Positions 44,061 through 53,573 of a DNA stretch of 64,000 nt are shown one piece after another (the stretch's first letter is position 1; each line of letters starts with the position of its first letter). The DNA lies in contig NZ_JAGGPU010000021.1 of assembly GCF_018613605.1 (NCBI RefSeq), positions 181,687-245,686 on the forward strand, given 5' to 3'. The position numbers and the translations under genes were made by a program. Source of the DNA: Pedobacter sp. ISL-64. Its GTDB lineage: Bacteria; Bacteroidota; Bacteroidia; Sphingobacteriales; Sphingobacteriaceae. The notes under the pieces are model-generated. The model saw nothing but the letters and a program-made list of their open reading frames with translations, searched no databases and was not told where the DNA came from.

Positions 44061-47000
44061 ATGAAGAGAAAATTAACCATTTTATTTACATCATTATTTA
44101 TTGCCGGGCAAATCAGCGCGCAAGATCTGCCCTCCGAACTGCAAACCCCCGAAGTGGTTTCAGTAAACCGCTTGCCTATGCGGGTATCAGCTTTTGCTTT
44201 CGAAAATCAAGATTTAGCAACTAAAAGAGCTAAAGAAAAATCAGCATATTTTTTATCATTAAATGGTGCCTGGAAGTTTAACTGGGTAAAAGACCCACGT
44301 AAAAGACCTGCAGATTTTTATAAAGTAGATTTTGATGATAAGGGCTGGGATAATTTTAAAGTACCTGCCAACTGGGAAACCAATGGTTATGGTACTCCAA
44401 TTTATGTAAACCAACCATACGAATTTGCAGGCAGGCAATTAACGGGAGCCAAAATGAACCCTCCTTTCGATATTCCTGCTGATAATAATCCGGTAGGTTC
44501 GTACCGGAAGAAAATCAATATCCCTGCAAATTGGGACGGTAGGCAGGTGTTTATCAGTTTAGGTGCCGTTAAATCGGCCTTTTATATCTGGGTAAACGGT
44601 AAAAAAGTTGGTTATAGTGAAGATAGCAAACTGGCTGCAGAGTTCGATATTACCAAATATGTTAAACCTGGTGAAAATACCATTGCACTGCAGGTTTACA
44701 GGTGGAGCGATGGCAGTTATTTAGAATGCCAGGATATGTGGCGCATTTCGGGGATAGAACGCGAAGTTTATCTTTATTCGACTCCAAAATTAGATATCCG
44801 CGATTTTAAAGTTATTGGAAATTTGGACGCCACTTATACCAACGGATTGCTAAATGTAGATTTAGCGGTAGAAAATTATAAAATCGATCAGCGCACTAAC
44901 CATAGCCGTCCCGATAGTTTTTTTGTAGCACTGGATCTGGTTGATGCTAAGGGAAATAACGTTTGGAAAGATGCGACCACAATCCAAAAGGTGCTGGGCA
45001 ATTATAAAACCGATCTTTCTTTTAAAACACAGATCAGTAATGTGAAAAACTGGTCGGCAGAGATTCCCTATTTATATACGCTTTACATCACTTTAAAAGA
45101 TAAAAACAATAAAATAATAGAGGTAATTCCACAACGTGTGGGTTTCCGTTCAGTAGAAATTAAAGGCAGTGATCTACTCGTTAATGGTAAACGTGTGTTT
45201 TTAAAAGGAGTAAACAGGCACGAACATAATGCTACACAAGGCCATACTTTAACTCATGCCGATATGGAAAAAGATATGGAAATGATGAAAAAACTGAATG
45301 TAAATGCAGTTCGTCATTCTCATTATCCGCCCGATCCTTATTGGATGGAACTTTGTGATGAATATGGTTTATATGTAATTGATGAAGCCAATATCGAATC
45401 GCATGGCCGCTATTATAGTTTAGAAACCTCATTTGCCAACGATAAACAATGGCGTATTCCACATCTCGAACGCATTACCAGAATGTACGAAAGAGATAAA
45501 AACCATGCTTCGGTAATTACCTGGTCGTTAGGTAATGAAGCTGGTAATGGTGTTAATTTTTACGAAGCTTACCAATGGCTTAAAGGCAAAGATTTCCGTC
45601 CTGTACAGTACGAAAGAGCCGAGAGCGACTTCAATACAGATATGATTGTTCCGCAATATCCTTCACCAAATTATCTGCCGCGCTATTCCAAACAGGATAA
45701 AGAAACGCGTCCGTTTATTATGAGCGAGTATGCTCATATTATGGGTAACAGTTTGGGTAATTTTAAAGAATATTGGGATGCCATAGAAAACAACCCTAAA
45801 CTACAGGGCGGTTTTGTTTGGGAGTGGATAGACCAGGCAATTGATACCGTTAAAAATGGTAAACGCATTATGGCTTATGGCGGCGATTTCCCGCTAAGTG
45901 GACCAGTTGATGAAAACTTTAGCGATAACGATTTCTGCGTAAAGGGTGTGGTTACCGCCTACCGTGGTATGACGCCAATGGCAGTAGAATTGAAAAAAGT
46001 GCACCAATATATCAAAACTACCTTTAACGGTACCAACCAGATTAATGTAAACAACAGCTATTTCTTTAAAGATATCAGCAATGTGCAGTTAAATTGGGAA
46101 TTGGTAGAAGATGGAAAAGTGATTCAAACTGGTGTGGTAAGTAACCTGAATGTTGGTGCACGTCAAACGCAAATGTTAAGCTTGCCATTTAAAACCAATT
46201 ATACCACGGGTAAAGAATATTTCTTAAACGTTCGCTATCGCTTAAAAACTGCTGAACCATTTTTAGAAAAAGGTTATGAGATTGCGTATGAGCAGATTGC
46301 ATTGGCTGGAGCACCAAAACCCAATGTTTATAACAGCAACAAGAAATCTTTAAAGATTGAGCAAACTACAGAAAAAGCAGTGGTTAAAGGAAGTGATTTT
46401 ACCATCACTTTCGATTTAACTAAGGGAATGTTAACAAGTTATGTTTCTAAAGGACAAGAATTATTGGCTTCAGGCTTACAACCAGGATTTTACCGTGCAC
46501 CAACCGACAACGATATCGGTGCAGGCTTAAATACGAAATTACGTATGTGGCGTAATGTGTATCAGGATAACAGTGCAGGCAATATTAAATCAACTGTAAA
46601 TTCAACCGCTGATGGCTTTACCCTAACCATTAAATCGTCTCTACTTAAAGGTGATGCAGAAAACATACAAGAATTTAATGTATCTGCTGATGGCACTGTA
46701 AAAGTAAATAATCAATTTAAAGCTGTAACAGGCAACTACAAAAGTTTAATGCGTATCGGTAACGATCTGCAGCTTAAAAATGATTACAGCAATATCCAGT
46801 GGTATGGCCGTGGTCCGGGCGAAAATTATGTAGATAGAAAAACGGCTTCCTTAATTGGTACTTATAAATCAACGGTTGCAGATCAGTATTTCCCTTATGC
46901 ACGTCCACAGGAAAGTGGTAATAAAACCGATGTACGTTGGGTAACTTTTACCAATAAAGCAGGTAAGGGCTTACGTTTCGAATTTGCCGATCAGTTATTG

Positions 47001-47225
47001 AGTTTTAATGCATTGCCATATTCGGTAGAAGATTTAGATCCAGAGGCAGAGAAAAAACAATATCACTCCGGCGAACTGGTAAAACGCAACCAGATTTATG
47101 TGCACATGGATATGCAGCAATTGGGTGTTCAAGGGATTGATAGCTGGGGTTCTATGCCATTAATTCAATACCAGATCCCATTTAAAGATTACCAGTACAG
47201 CTATTATATCAAGCCAATTAAATAA
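44061..47225 (+). CDS. Exported GH2 beta-galactosidase
   Basis: A 1,054-residue enzyme with a signal peptide (residues 1-20, ending GQISAQ). The five-domain GH2 layout is clear: sugar-binding domain (LNGAWKFNWVKDPRKRP; VPANWETNGYGTPIYVN), Ig-like domain, TIM barrel with acid/base Glu493 in WSLGNEAGN and nucleophile Glu556 in IMSEYAHIMGNS, then the C-terminal beta-sandwich (QWYGRGPGENYVDRKTA). The length is typical of LacZ-type enzymes, here periplasmic or surface-located. It is preceded by a LacI-type operator and followed by an alpha-galactosidase, so it probably trims galactose from glycans released by the utilisation system. Both catalytic residues are intact. Confidence 0.95.
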   Translation: MKRKLTILFTSLFIAGQISAQDLPSELQTPEVVSVNRLPMRVSAFAFENQDLATKRAKEKSAYFLSLNGAWKFNWVKDPRKRPADFYKVDFDDKGWDNFKVPANWETNGYGTPIYVNQPYEFAGRQLTGAKMNPPFDIPADNNPVGSYRKKINIPANWDGRQVFISLGAVKSAFYIWVNGKKVGYSEDSKLAAEFDITKYVKPGENTIALQVYRWSDGSYLECQDMWRISGIEREVYLYSTPKLDIRDFKVIGNLDATYTNGLLNVDLAVENYKIDQRTNHSRPDSFFVALDLVDAKGNNVWKDATTIQKVLGNYKTDLSFKTQISNVKNWSAEIPYLYTLYITLKDKNNKIIEVIPQRVGFRSVEIKGSDLLVNGKRVFLKGVNRHEHNATQGHTLTHADMEKDMEMMKKLNVNAVRHSHYPPDPYWMELCDEYGLYVIDEANIESHGRYYSLETSFANDKQWRIPHLERITRMYERDKNHASVITWSLGNEAGNGVNFYEAYQWLKGKDFRPVQYERAESDFNTDMIVPQYPSPNYLPRYSKQDKETRPFIMSEYAHIMGNSLGNFKEYWDAIENNPKLQGGFVWEWIDQAIDTVKNGKRIMAYGGDFPLSGPVDENFSDNDFCVKGVVTAYRGMTPMAVELKKVHQYIKTTFNGTNQINVNNSYFFKDISNVQLNWELVEDGKVIQTGVVSNLNVGARQTQMLSLPFKTNYTTGKEYFLNVRYRLKTAEPFLEKGYEIAYEQIALAGAPKPNVYNSNKKSLKIEQTTEKAVVKGSDFTITFDLTKGMLTSYVSKGQELLASGLQPGFYRAPTDNDIGAGLNTKLRMWRNVYQDNSAGNIKSTVNSTADGFTLTIKSSLLKGDAENIQEFNVSADGTVKVNNQFKAVTGNYKSLMRIGNDLQLKNDYSNIQWYGRGPGENYVDRKTASLIGTYKSTVADQYFPYARPQESGNKTDVRWVTFTNKAGKGLRFEFADQLLSFNALPYSVEDLDPEAEKKQYHSGELVKRNQIYVHMDMQQLGVQGIDSWGSMPLIQYQIPFKDYQYSYYIKPIK

Positions 47226-47233
47226 TATAGGCG

Positions 47234-47319
47234 GTTCGTCATTCCCACTCCGATAGCTATCGGAGTGGGAATCTTAAAACAGGAGCATTAAGATTCCCGC
47301 CTGCGCGGGAATGACGACC
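47234..47319. repeat. Composite GTCATTCCC palindrome between two galactosidase genes
   Basis: A perfect 32-base palindrome at 47241-47272, centred on CGATAGCTATCG, is followed by a second hairpin at 47293-47312 (ATTCCCGC, loop CTGC, GCGGGAAT). The outer ends read CGTCATTCCC and, on the other strand, GTCGTCATTCCC, so the whole is nested like other GTCAT repeats here. It may attenuate or stabilise the mRNA between the two genes. Confidence 0.8.
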
Positions 47320-47360
47320 ATTTCCTAAAGAATTGAAGAACTTTCTAATCAAAGAATAAT

Positions 47361-48563
47361 ATGAAATTTATCAAAATCTGTTTACCCCTATTGTTATTTG
47401 CTCAAATCAGCTTTGCACAGGAATCAAAACTAGCTGCTACACCACCAATGGGCTGGATGAGCTGGAACATCATGTCCGAAAATCCGAACGAAAAAGATAT
47501 TAAAGAAATGGCCGATGCAATGGTTGCCAGTGGGATGGTGAAAGCAGGCTATCAGTATATTTTTTTAGATGATTGTTGGCAAGGTGGCCGCGATAATAAA
47601 AACAAGATTATTGCCGATCCAAAGAAATTTCCTTCAGGCATTAAAGCCCTGGCTGATTACTTGCATAACAAAGGGATGAAATTGGGCATCTATTCTGATG
47701 CTGCTCCTTTAACCTGTGGTGGTTATACCGCAAGTTTAAATTTTGAAGACCAGGATGCCAAAACTTTTGCTTCGTGGGGGATAGATTATTTAAAATATGA
47801 CTATTGCAACGCACCAGAGGATGTTGAAACAGCTAAAGCCCGTTATGGTAAAATAGCGCAGGCGCTACGCAAATCGGGTAGAGAAATTGTGTTGGGCATC
47901 TGCGAGTGGGGTCCGCGCGAACCTTGGAACTGGGGTGCGCAGGTTGGCGGACAAAGCTGGCGTACTACTTACGATATCAGAGACAAATGGAATGATGTAG
48001 AAGGTAAGGGAGGAGTAGGTATTTACAACGTTATAGATAAAACAGCAGGATTGGCCAGCTTTTCAGGCCCTGGTAGATGGAACGATGGAGATATGTTAGT
48101 GGCGGGTTTACACGGCACAAAAGGCCCTTCATCAGCTTTTAATGGCAAAGGTTGTACCCAAGCTGAATATCAAAGCCAAATGAGTTTATACAGCATGCTT
48201 AATTCGCCATTATATGCAAGTTGCGATATCCGTAAAATGGATAATGAAGCAAAAACCATTTTCACAAACCAAGAAGTAATTGCATTAAACCAAGATGTTT
48301 TGGGCAAACAGGCCGAAAGAAAAATCAAAACCGATATCTGGGATGTTTTTGTTCGTCCTTTAGCCAATGGAGATTTCGCGATAGCGATTTTAAATAAATC
48401 GACAGCTGCTCAAAATGCAAAAATAAATTTTGCCGAATTAGGCCTGACTGGTAAATATGAGATCAAAGATTTATGGCAACATAAAGTAATTGGCAAAAAT
48501 ACTAAGTGGAATGGTGAAGTAACTGCTCATGAAACGAAGGTTTTCCGCTTAAAAAAAGTATAA
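47361..48563 (+). CDS. Exported GH27 alpha-galactosidase
   Basis: A 400-residue protein with a signal peptide (residues 1-19, ending ISFAQ). GH27 landmarks: ATPPMGWMSWN, IFLDDCWQ, MKLGIYSDAAPLTCGG, nucleophile Asp147 in YLKYDYCN, and the acid/base region RWNDGDMLVAG (about 239-249). A C-terminal Greek-key beta domain ends the protein. It removes terminal alpha-galactose from oligosaccharides or glycoproteins. It lies downstream of the beta-galactosidase on the same strand, 135 bases away across a palindromic repeat, so it is probably in the same transcription unit. Confidence 0.95.
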   Translation: MKFIKICLPLLLFAQISFAQESKLAATPPMGWMSWNIMSENPNEKDIKEMADAMVASGMVKAGYQYIFLDDCWQGGRDNKNKIIADPKKFPSGIKALADYLHNKGMKLGIYSDAAPLTCGGYTASLNFEDQDAKTFASWGIDYLKYDYCNAPEDVETAKARYGKIAQALRKSGREIVLGICEWGPREPWNWGAQVGGQSWRTTYDIRDKWNDVEGKGGVGIYNVIDKTAGLASFSGPGRWNDGDMLVAGLHGTKGPSSAFNGKGCTQAEYQSQMSLYSMLNSPLYASCDIRKMDNEAKTIFTNQEVIALNQDVLGKQAERKIKTDIWDVFVRPLANGDFAIAILNKSTAAQNAKINFAELGLTGKYEIKDLWQHKVIGKNTKWNGEVTAHETKVFRLKKV

Positions 48564-48599
48564 CACCTAAATAACAACAAACCAAACACACAAACAAAA

Positions 48600-50108
48600 A
48601 TGAAATCACTATTATCCCTTGCATTAGTAGCAACAGGCTTAAGTACCTTTGCCTAAGATGCAGCAAAAGATCCGGCAACAGTTGTCATTACACCACAACA
48701 CACCCTTTCAAAAAACGATACTGCTTTTAGAAAAGCCATTGCCAAATGGAGCGATGAAACTTTAAAAAGTACCGACTATAAGAATATCAAAGCACAGCCA
48801 TCAGCTGAGGTTTTTCCAGGTACAGTAAAGACTGGTTTTCAGTTTATGAATAAAACGGTAAGCATCGAGCATAAAAAAATGGCCGATAGTTTAGTGTCTA
48901 TCGTATCAACCTTGGGGTATTCTGGTTACGATAATGCGACCATGTACAGTACAGGTTTATATGCAAAAGCTGGTGACTATATAGAAATTGATGTGCCCAA
49001 GAACACCAATGTAAACGAGCTTGAAGTGCAAATTGGTGCGCATAGCGATCGCTTAAACTATTGGGTAGCTGGTAAGGAAGATTGGCGCAGGATGCCAATT
49101 ATAACCAAGAAACAACAATTGGTAATTGGTAAAAACAGATTAGCCTCTCCTTTCGGTGGACTGATCTACATCAATATTAAACCTAAGGCAGAAAGTAGAA
49201 AAATTGATTTCAAAATTAGCCATGCTGTTGCAGCTCCACTTTTTGTGTTGGGCAAAAGCACGCAAAGTGATTGGGAGAGTCAATTAAAAAACAATAAAGC
49301 ACCTTGGGGCGAGATGGCCACTGAAAATGTGATTTTAACTTTGCCTGATAGTGTATTGCAAACCATCAAAAACCCTGAAGAAGTATTAAAACTATGGGAT
49401 TTAGTTGTACTTGGAGAATTAGATCTGGCCAATATGCCAGCACCGTTTTACAGGGCTCAACGGATGGTGCCCGATGAACATATTGGCGGAGGATACATGC
49501 ATAGCGGTTATCCGATTATGATCCACCATTCGCCATCCAGAAAGATGCTCTCGAACGAAATTATGGCCAACCCTGAGTTATTGATGAAACCAAGCAAGGG
49601 TGGTGCAAATTGGGGCTTTTTTCACGAAATTGGTCACAACATGCAAAATCTGAACTGGGTTTTTGGTGGCACTACCGAAGTGAGCAATAACTTCTTTTCA
49701 ATCTATATGTTCGATAGGTTAATGGGCGGACGGGACGATTCACATACTGGTGTATCAAGTGCAAATACGCAAAAGATGATGAAAAAATATTTTGCCGAAG
49801 GTGCGAGTTATGAAAAATGGAAAGGTGATGCCTTTTTAGGCCTGATCATGTTCCGCCAGATGCAGGAAGGTTTTGGATGGGAAAGTTTTAAAGCGTTTTT
49901 TAAAGAATACCAAAAAATCGGACCAAGTATAGGCAGGTTAAACGATCAGCAAAAACGCGATTTATGGGTAAAAACGTATTCTAATGTGGTAAAAAGAAAT
50001 TTAGCTCCATTTTTTAACACCTGGGGCGTAGGCATAAGCGAAGAAACACAGAAAGAACTGAGCGTGCTCCGTGCATGGAAACCTTATAATTTTCCTCCGG
50101 TAAACTAA
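48600..50108 (+). pseudogene. M60 peptidase gene interrupted at the signal-peptide junction
   Basis: From ATG 48600 the frame reads a good signal peptide (MKSLLSLALVATGLSTFA), then TAA at 48654-48656, and then continues open in the same frame for about 480 codons to 50108. The expected residue at the stop is Gln, since a usual junction would be FAQDAAKD; CAA to TAA is a single C-to-T change. The downstream part keeps a complete M60 zinc site (FFHEIGHNMQN, then Glu in GGTTEVSNN). An internal ATG at 48846 would give 420 residues without a signal peptide, so the product could not be exported. It is therefore a recent pseudogene, a sequencing error, or a case of read-through. A paralogue of the intact M60 gene at 33048, without its C-terminal F5/8 domain. 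Confidence 0.85.
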
Positions 50109-50231
50109 CTTAAAGCTTCTAGACCTATGAGGTTTATTAACATATTGCCAATAAAGCTCATAGGTCTTAAGAATTCTTAAGGGATGTAGCGTTTTTATTT
50201 TAATTCCCGTTTTAGGTTAAATTAACAAACG

Positions 50232-50624
50232 ATGAAACGGACGCTATTTATCTTAACTTCAATTGTACTGGTAATGAGTTTGATATGGGCTTGTACTGAT
50301 CGCGACGAACCCATGCGGAATGTTGATCAGACAGAATTAGAAGGGCTTTATAAGGACATCGAAAAATCAGCCCAGCAGTTTACCTGTGAAAATGCCGGCG
50401 AATGGAAATTCACTGCCATTGGATCTAAAGCCTGCGGAGGCGCATCAGGCTATATTGCTTATTCTATAAAAATAGATGAAAGTACTTTTCTGAAAAAGGT
50501 TGAACAATTTACCAAACTACAGGCCGATTACAATGAAAAATGGGGCGTATATTCAGATTGTGCGTTGGTAATACAGCCAAAAGGAGTAACCTGCGATAAT
50601 GGGAAACCTAAATTTACTTATTAA
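50232..50624 (+). CDS. Small lipoprotein, unknown
   Basis: A 130-residue lipoprotein with lipobox LIWACTD (Cys21). The mature part has four further cysteines (FTCENAGEW, SKACGGASGY, YSDCALVI, GVTCDNGK) that could form two disulfides. It is compact, probably periplasmic or surface-located. I recognise a conserved style of small Bacteroidota lipoprotein but no named family. It stands alone, with a hairpin and a terminator downstream. Confidence 0.7.
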   Translation: MKRTLFILTSIVLVMSLIWACTDRDEPMRNVDQTELEGLYKDIEKSAQQFTCENAGEWKFTAIGSKACGGASGYIAYSIKIDESTFLKKVEQFTKLQADYNEKWGVYSDCALVIQPKGVTCDNGKPKFTY

Positions 50625-50636
50625 GATTTAAATGCT

Positions 50637-50662
50637 GTGTCAGATATTTTTTGTTCTGACAC
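50637..50662. repeat. TGTCAGA-type hairpin after the lipoprotein gene
   Basis: Arms GTGTCAGA (50637-50644) and TCTGACAC (50655-50662) with a 10-base T-rich loop, starting 12 bases after the stop. The arms equal those at 51555-51578 but the loop differs. Confidence 0.65.
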
Positions 50663-50700
50663 TAACAATATTTATAACCACTTATTTTAATTGTCTCGTA

Positions 50701-50736
50701 GCGCATTTTCGAAGTACTCGGAAATGCGCGTTTTTT
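50701..50736 (+). terminator. Rho-independent terminator
   Basis: Arms GCGCATTT (50701-50708) and AAATGCGC (50722-50729) with a 13-base loop, followed by G and six Ts. It ends the lipoprotein transcription unit before the convergent M23 gene. Confidence 0.75.
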
Positions 50737-50744
50737 ATTTACAA

Positions 50745-51371
50745 CTATTTGATATGTTCTTTTATAAATGCCTGAGGGTTATAAAACCGTTCGTTCAGTT
50801 GTTTATTATTAAAAGTTAGCCAGCTTGCACAGCCATAATCATCAAATTTTTTTCTGATCTCTAAATGAAGGTGATGGTAATCGCCCCCATATTTTTTACT
50901 TTCCTGAGGCGTAAATAACCTGGCCAGTTTGGTATTTTGATCAACATTTTGGCCGTTCCTTACATAAATTTCTTTAAGGTGTTTGTAAGTGGTAAACATG
51001 GTTAATCCACTCGGTAGTTTATGTTTTAGCACAACTGTACGTTGGTTTTCACCCAAATGCACAGAGCAGACTATTCCATTGGCCATGGCGTAAACATTAA
51101 CCAGTTTCGCTTTAGGTTGTGCAGGATTAATATCAATAGCCGTGTGGATATGACCTTTAACATAACTATCTCTATGATCGCCAAAAATGCTTATGATTTT
51201 AATGTTGTTTATTCTCTTACGGTTAGTTACGTCAAAAGGAAGAAACCAGTTATCGGCTGTTTTTGCTGGGGCGGTATCCGTATAATAAGGTTTCCATCGA
51301 TCGCGATCTTTTTCAATTGTTGGGGTTTCGAATAAAAGTGTCGATAAAAAGATAAATAATAGGGCTCTCAT
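50745..51371 (-). CDS. M23-family metallopeptidase (LytM-like)
   Basis: A 208-residue exported protein with a short signal peptide (MRALLFIFLSTLLFETPT). The M23 zinc site is HTAID (first ligands) and HLHLEI (HxH motif) near residues 80 and 170. M23 enzymes cleave peptidoglycan cross-bridges or act as activators of amidases. The spacing of the motifs is normal and all ligands are present. It is a single-gene unit; promoter and palindromic repeats lie upstream. Confidence 0.88.
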   Translation of the reverse strand: MRALLFIFLSTLLFETPTIEKDRDRWKPYYTDTAPAKTADNWFLPFDVTNRKRINNIKIISIFGDHRDSYVKGHIHTAIDINPAQPKAKLVNVYAMANGIVCSVHLGENQRTVVLKHKLPSGLTMFTTYKHLKEIYVRNGQNVDQNTKLARLFTPQESKKYGGDYHHLHLEIRKKFDDYGCASWLTFNNKQLNERFYNPQAFIKEHIK

Positions 51372-51443
51372 TAATGCGATAATTTATAGAGCAAGATAAT
51401 GATTTTATCGATATAAACTATTTTTGTAGTTTAAAGAATTGTA

Positions 51444-51540
51444 TCGTCATTGCGAGGAGGCTTTTTCAGCCGACGAAGCAATCTTAATGCGGTCGCTAGT
51501 AGCGATAGTTGTAAGATTGCTTCGTGCTTCGCAATGACGA
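51444..51540. repeat. GTCATTGCGA long inverted repeat
   Basis: The left end TCGTCATTGCGA (51444-51455) and the right end TCGCAATGACGA (51529-51540) are reverse complements, and an inner pair GAAGCAATCTTA / TAAGATTGCTTC adds stability. This is a dispersed repeat in the spacer between the siderophore operon's 3' end and the M23 gene. Confidence 0.82.
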
Positions 51541-51554
51541 TTTATTTTTTCGTG

Positions 51555-51578
51555 GTGTCAGACGTTGCCATCTGACAC
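51555..51578. repeat. TGTCAGA-type hairpin, 3' side of the siderophore operon
   Basis: Arms GTGTCAGA (51555-51562) and TCTGACAC (51571-51578) with loop CGTTGCCA. The loop differs from that at 9723-9746 at only three positions (TGTTACCG), and both are preceded by TTTTTTCGTG, so the two are copies of one element. Confidence 0.75.
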
Positions 51579-51644
51579 TGAGACGATTTTATCTTTGGTA
51601 ATCATTTAATTTATAGAAAGTCCGATGGGACATCTGACTGCACA

Positions 51645-53456
51645 TTAAGCTAGAATATCTTCCTTCAAAGCTTCTGCCGCAGGGTTAACTAACGTTCCAA
51701 TCAGCTCCGGAACCGGGACATCAGTGCTTTCGCTATAACCGTGGGTTAACAACCTTACGCGGTTAATACACACTCTGATAAATTCGGGCACAAACAGGTC
51801 GAATTTTTCGAATTTTGGAGTCAATTCTGGGTTTTCCTGTTGAAATTCTAAAATCACATCAGCCACCTGACGCCAGAACTGTTTTTCATCCAAGCCTACG
51901 TAGCTATGGAAAATGTTGCCGAGGTATCTGAAAACGGCATCAAATATCCCTGAGAGGATAAATAAAGGGGCTAATTCATCATTAATCTCCCTTAAAACAT
52001 CTACCAGATCATTCGGTAATTTTGCTTTCGATTCTTCTGTTAATACAATTTCTTCAACAAAATCTTTAATAATAATGCGCGCTGGTACGCCGTTTTTCAT
52101 TACCAAAATGGTGTTTTCGCCATGCGGACTAAAGAAAAAAGCATGTTTGTAAAAAATCCTTAATACAGGTTTTAAATACGCAGACAGATAGGCATTTAAC
52201 CAGCTTTCTGCATCCAGGCCAGATTTTTCTATCAAAGCCTCAACCATGCTTTTCCCATTGTCATCTACATAAAGCAGACTCGCCATGGTCATGATGTTTT
52301 CGCCTTCCAGCAAATAATTTTCGGCACTCTCGCGCCAAATCGCCCCTAAAAATTCCTGATACTGATATGGAGAATCCGGAATTTCACTGTATTGTGGATG
52401 GGTATAGGCTACTGTTGCCACCTCGCCCAAAAGCACTACTCGCGTCTGTTTTAAATACTCATCACCCTGGAGCATGTCTTTTGCCCACTGGGTTACCTTT
52501 GGTGCAATAGCCAGTTTTTTGGGCGATAAGCCCCTGAAGATCGAGGTATTTAGGATCGAAATGGCCGTTTTTACATAATGTTTTTTAGGCTCACTTACGT
52601 TAAAGAAGGTACGGATGCTGTTTTGGCACATGTATTCATCATTGCCTAAACCAACAGGGACGATTAAGTTATGGGCAATATCGTGTGCAAGCTGTAATAT
52701 GATTTTATTGTTCCATTGCCACTCGTGCACAGGGATAAAAAAATAATCTTCAGGTGGTAACTGCTGTTGGATTAATACCTGATTAAAATCGTGAACCTGC
52801 TTTAAGCTGAGTTCTTCATTATAAAAAGAAAATGGAGAAATACTTTCGATACTTTTAAATTCGGCTCTTGTTTTATGTACCGCTAACCAAGCCAATTGCG
52901 TTCTTTGAGCAGCTTCTGGAGCATATTTGCCTTGATCGCTATGGTTAAAACCGATTCGTCCTTTGTTGATGGTGGCCCAGGGATGTCCATCCATTTGATG
53001 TTCTATGGTCTGGTAATCTGCATTGGCTAATTCATCAGCGGTTAACCTGCCTTTTTGATGAATGTAAGCATCGGCATATAAGGTATTTAGGGTTTCTTCA
53101 ACAAAATGAGCTAAAGTAAATGGTTTAATACCGAAAGTCTGTTGTAGTTCTGTATAAAAAGCCGGAGCGTTGTTTACGGCTACACTTTCGCTATTTACAA
53201 TTTTTTTGATACTCTGTTTATCGATATGCAGGTAATCTAAAGCACGTTGCTGACCAGAAAAAGTATAATAAATTTCTTCAGAATCTGTAGTGAGACGGAA
53301 ATCAGAATTTCCTTGCTCATCTGTACTGATCAGCGTTGGTTCAGCTAATTTTTCGTGCATCAATTCTACAATTGATTTTGCAATATAGTTTAGGTTTACC
53401 TTATCCCAAACTTCTTTTTTTAAAGGTTTTATGTGATTGAAGTTGTTGTAATTCAT
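51645..53456 (-). CDS. NIS siderophore synthetase (IucA/IucC family)
   Basis: A 603-residue enzyme of NRPS-independent siderophore synthesis, ATP-dependent condensation of a carboxylate with an amine or hydroxylamine. The nucleotide-binding motif HQMDGHPWATINKGRIGFNHSD lies near residue 150 and the C-terminal segment FFSPHGENTILVMKNG near residue 440; both are family hallmarks. The motif style is closest in my reading to DesD/RhbF-type enzymes that finish the molecule. It is the last gene of the operon, separated from the hydroxylase gene by a three-hairpin repeat. Confidence 0.93.
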   Translation of the reverse strand: MNYNNFNHIKPLKKEVWDKVNLNYIAKSIVELMHEKLAEPTLISTDEQGNSDFRLTTDSEEIYYTFSGQQRALDYLHIDKQSIKKIVNSESVAVNNAPAFYTELQQTFGIKPFTLAHFVEETLNTLYADAYIHQKGRLTADELANADYQTIEHQMDGHPWATINKGRIGFNHSDQGKYAPEAAQRTQLAWLAVHKTRAEFKSIESISPFSFYNEELSLKQVHDFNQVLIQQQLPPEDYFFIPVHEWQWNNKIILQLAHDIAHNLIVPVGLGNDEYMCQNSIRTFFNVSEPKKHYVKTAISILNTSIFRGLSPKKLAIAPKVTQWAKDMLQGDEYLKQTRVVLLGEVATVAYTHPQYSEIPDSPYQYQEFLGAIWRESAENYLLEGENIMTMASLLYVDDNGKSMVEALIEKSGLDAESWLNAYLSAYLKPVLRIFYKHAFFFSPHGENTILVMKNGVPARIIIKDFVEEIVLTEESKAKLPNDLVDVLREINDELAPLFILSGIFDAVFRYLGNIFHSYVGLDEKQFWRQVADVILEFQQENPELTPKFEKFDLFVPEFIRVCINRVRLLTHGYSESTDVPVPELIGTLVNPAAEALKEDILA

Positions 53457-53482
53457 GGTATTTAATATTTTAATGTTGGGTT

Positions 53483-53559
53483 AGTCCAGATTTGTAATCT
53501 GGACTTTTTGTGCCCGGATTTTAAATCCGGTTCTCTATGATCGGGATTACAAATCCCGA
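53483..53559. repeat. Three tandem hairpins within the siderophore operon
   Basis: Hairpin 1 AGTCCAGATT/AATCTGGACT (53483-53505), hairpin 2 CCGGATT/AATCCGG (53514-53530) and hairpin 3 TCGGGATT/AATCCCGA (53541-53559), all with 3-base loops. The stems differ but each ends GATT/AATC at the loop. They fill the gap between the hydroxylase gene and the last NIS gene and could tune downstream expression. Confidence 0.8.
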
Positions 53560-53573
53560 CCAACATGCTCAAT

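Noticed and set aside
48846..50108. M60 peptidase gene starting at internal ATG 48846
   Set aside because: The frame upstream encodes a proper signal peptide and about 60 plausible mature residues, broken by one stop. The internal start would remove export, so the gene is reported as interrupted.
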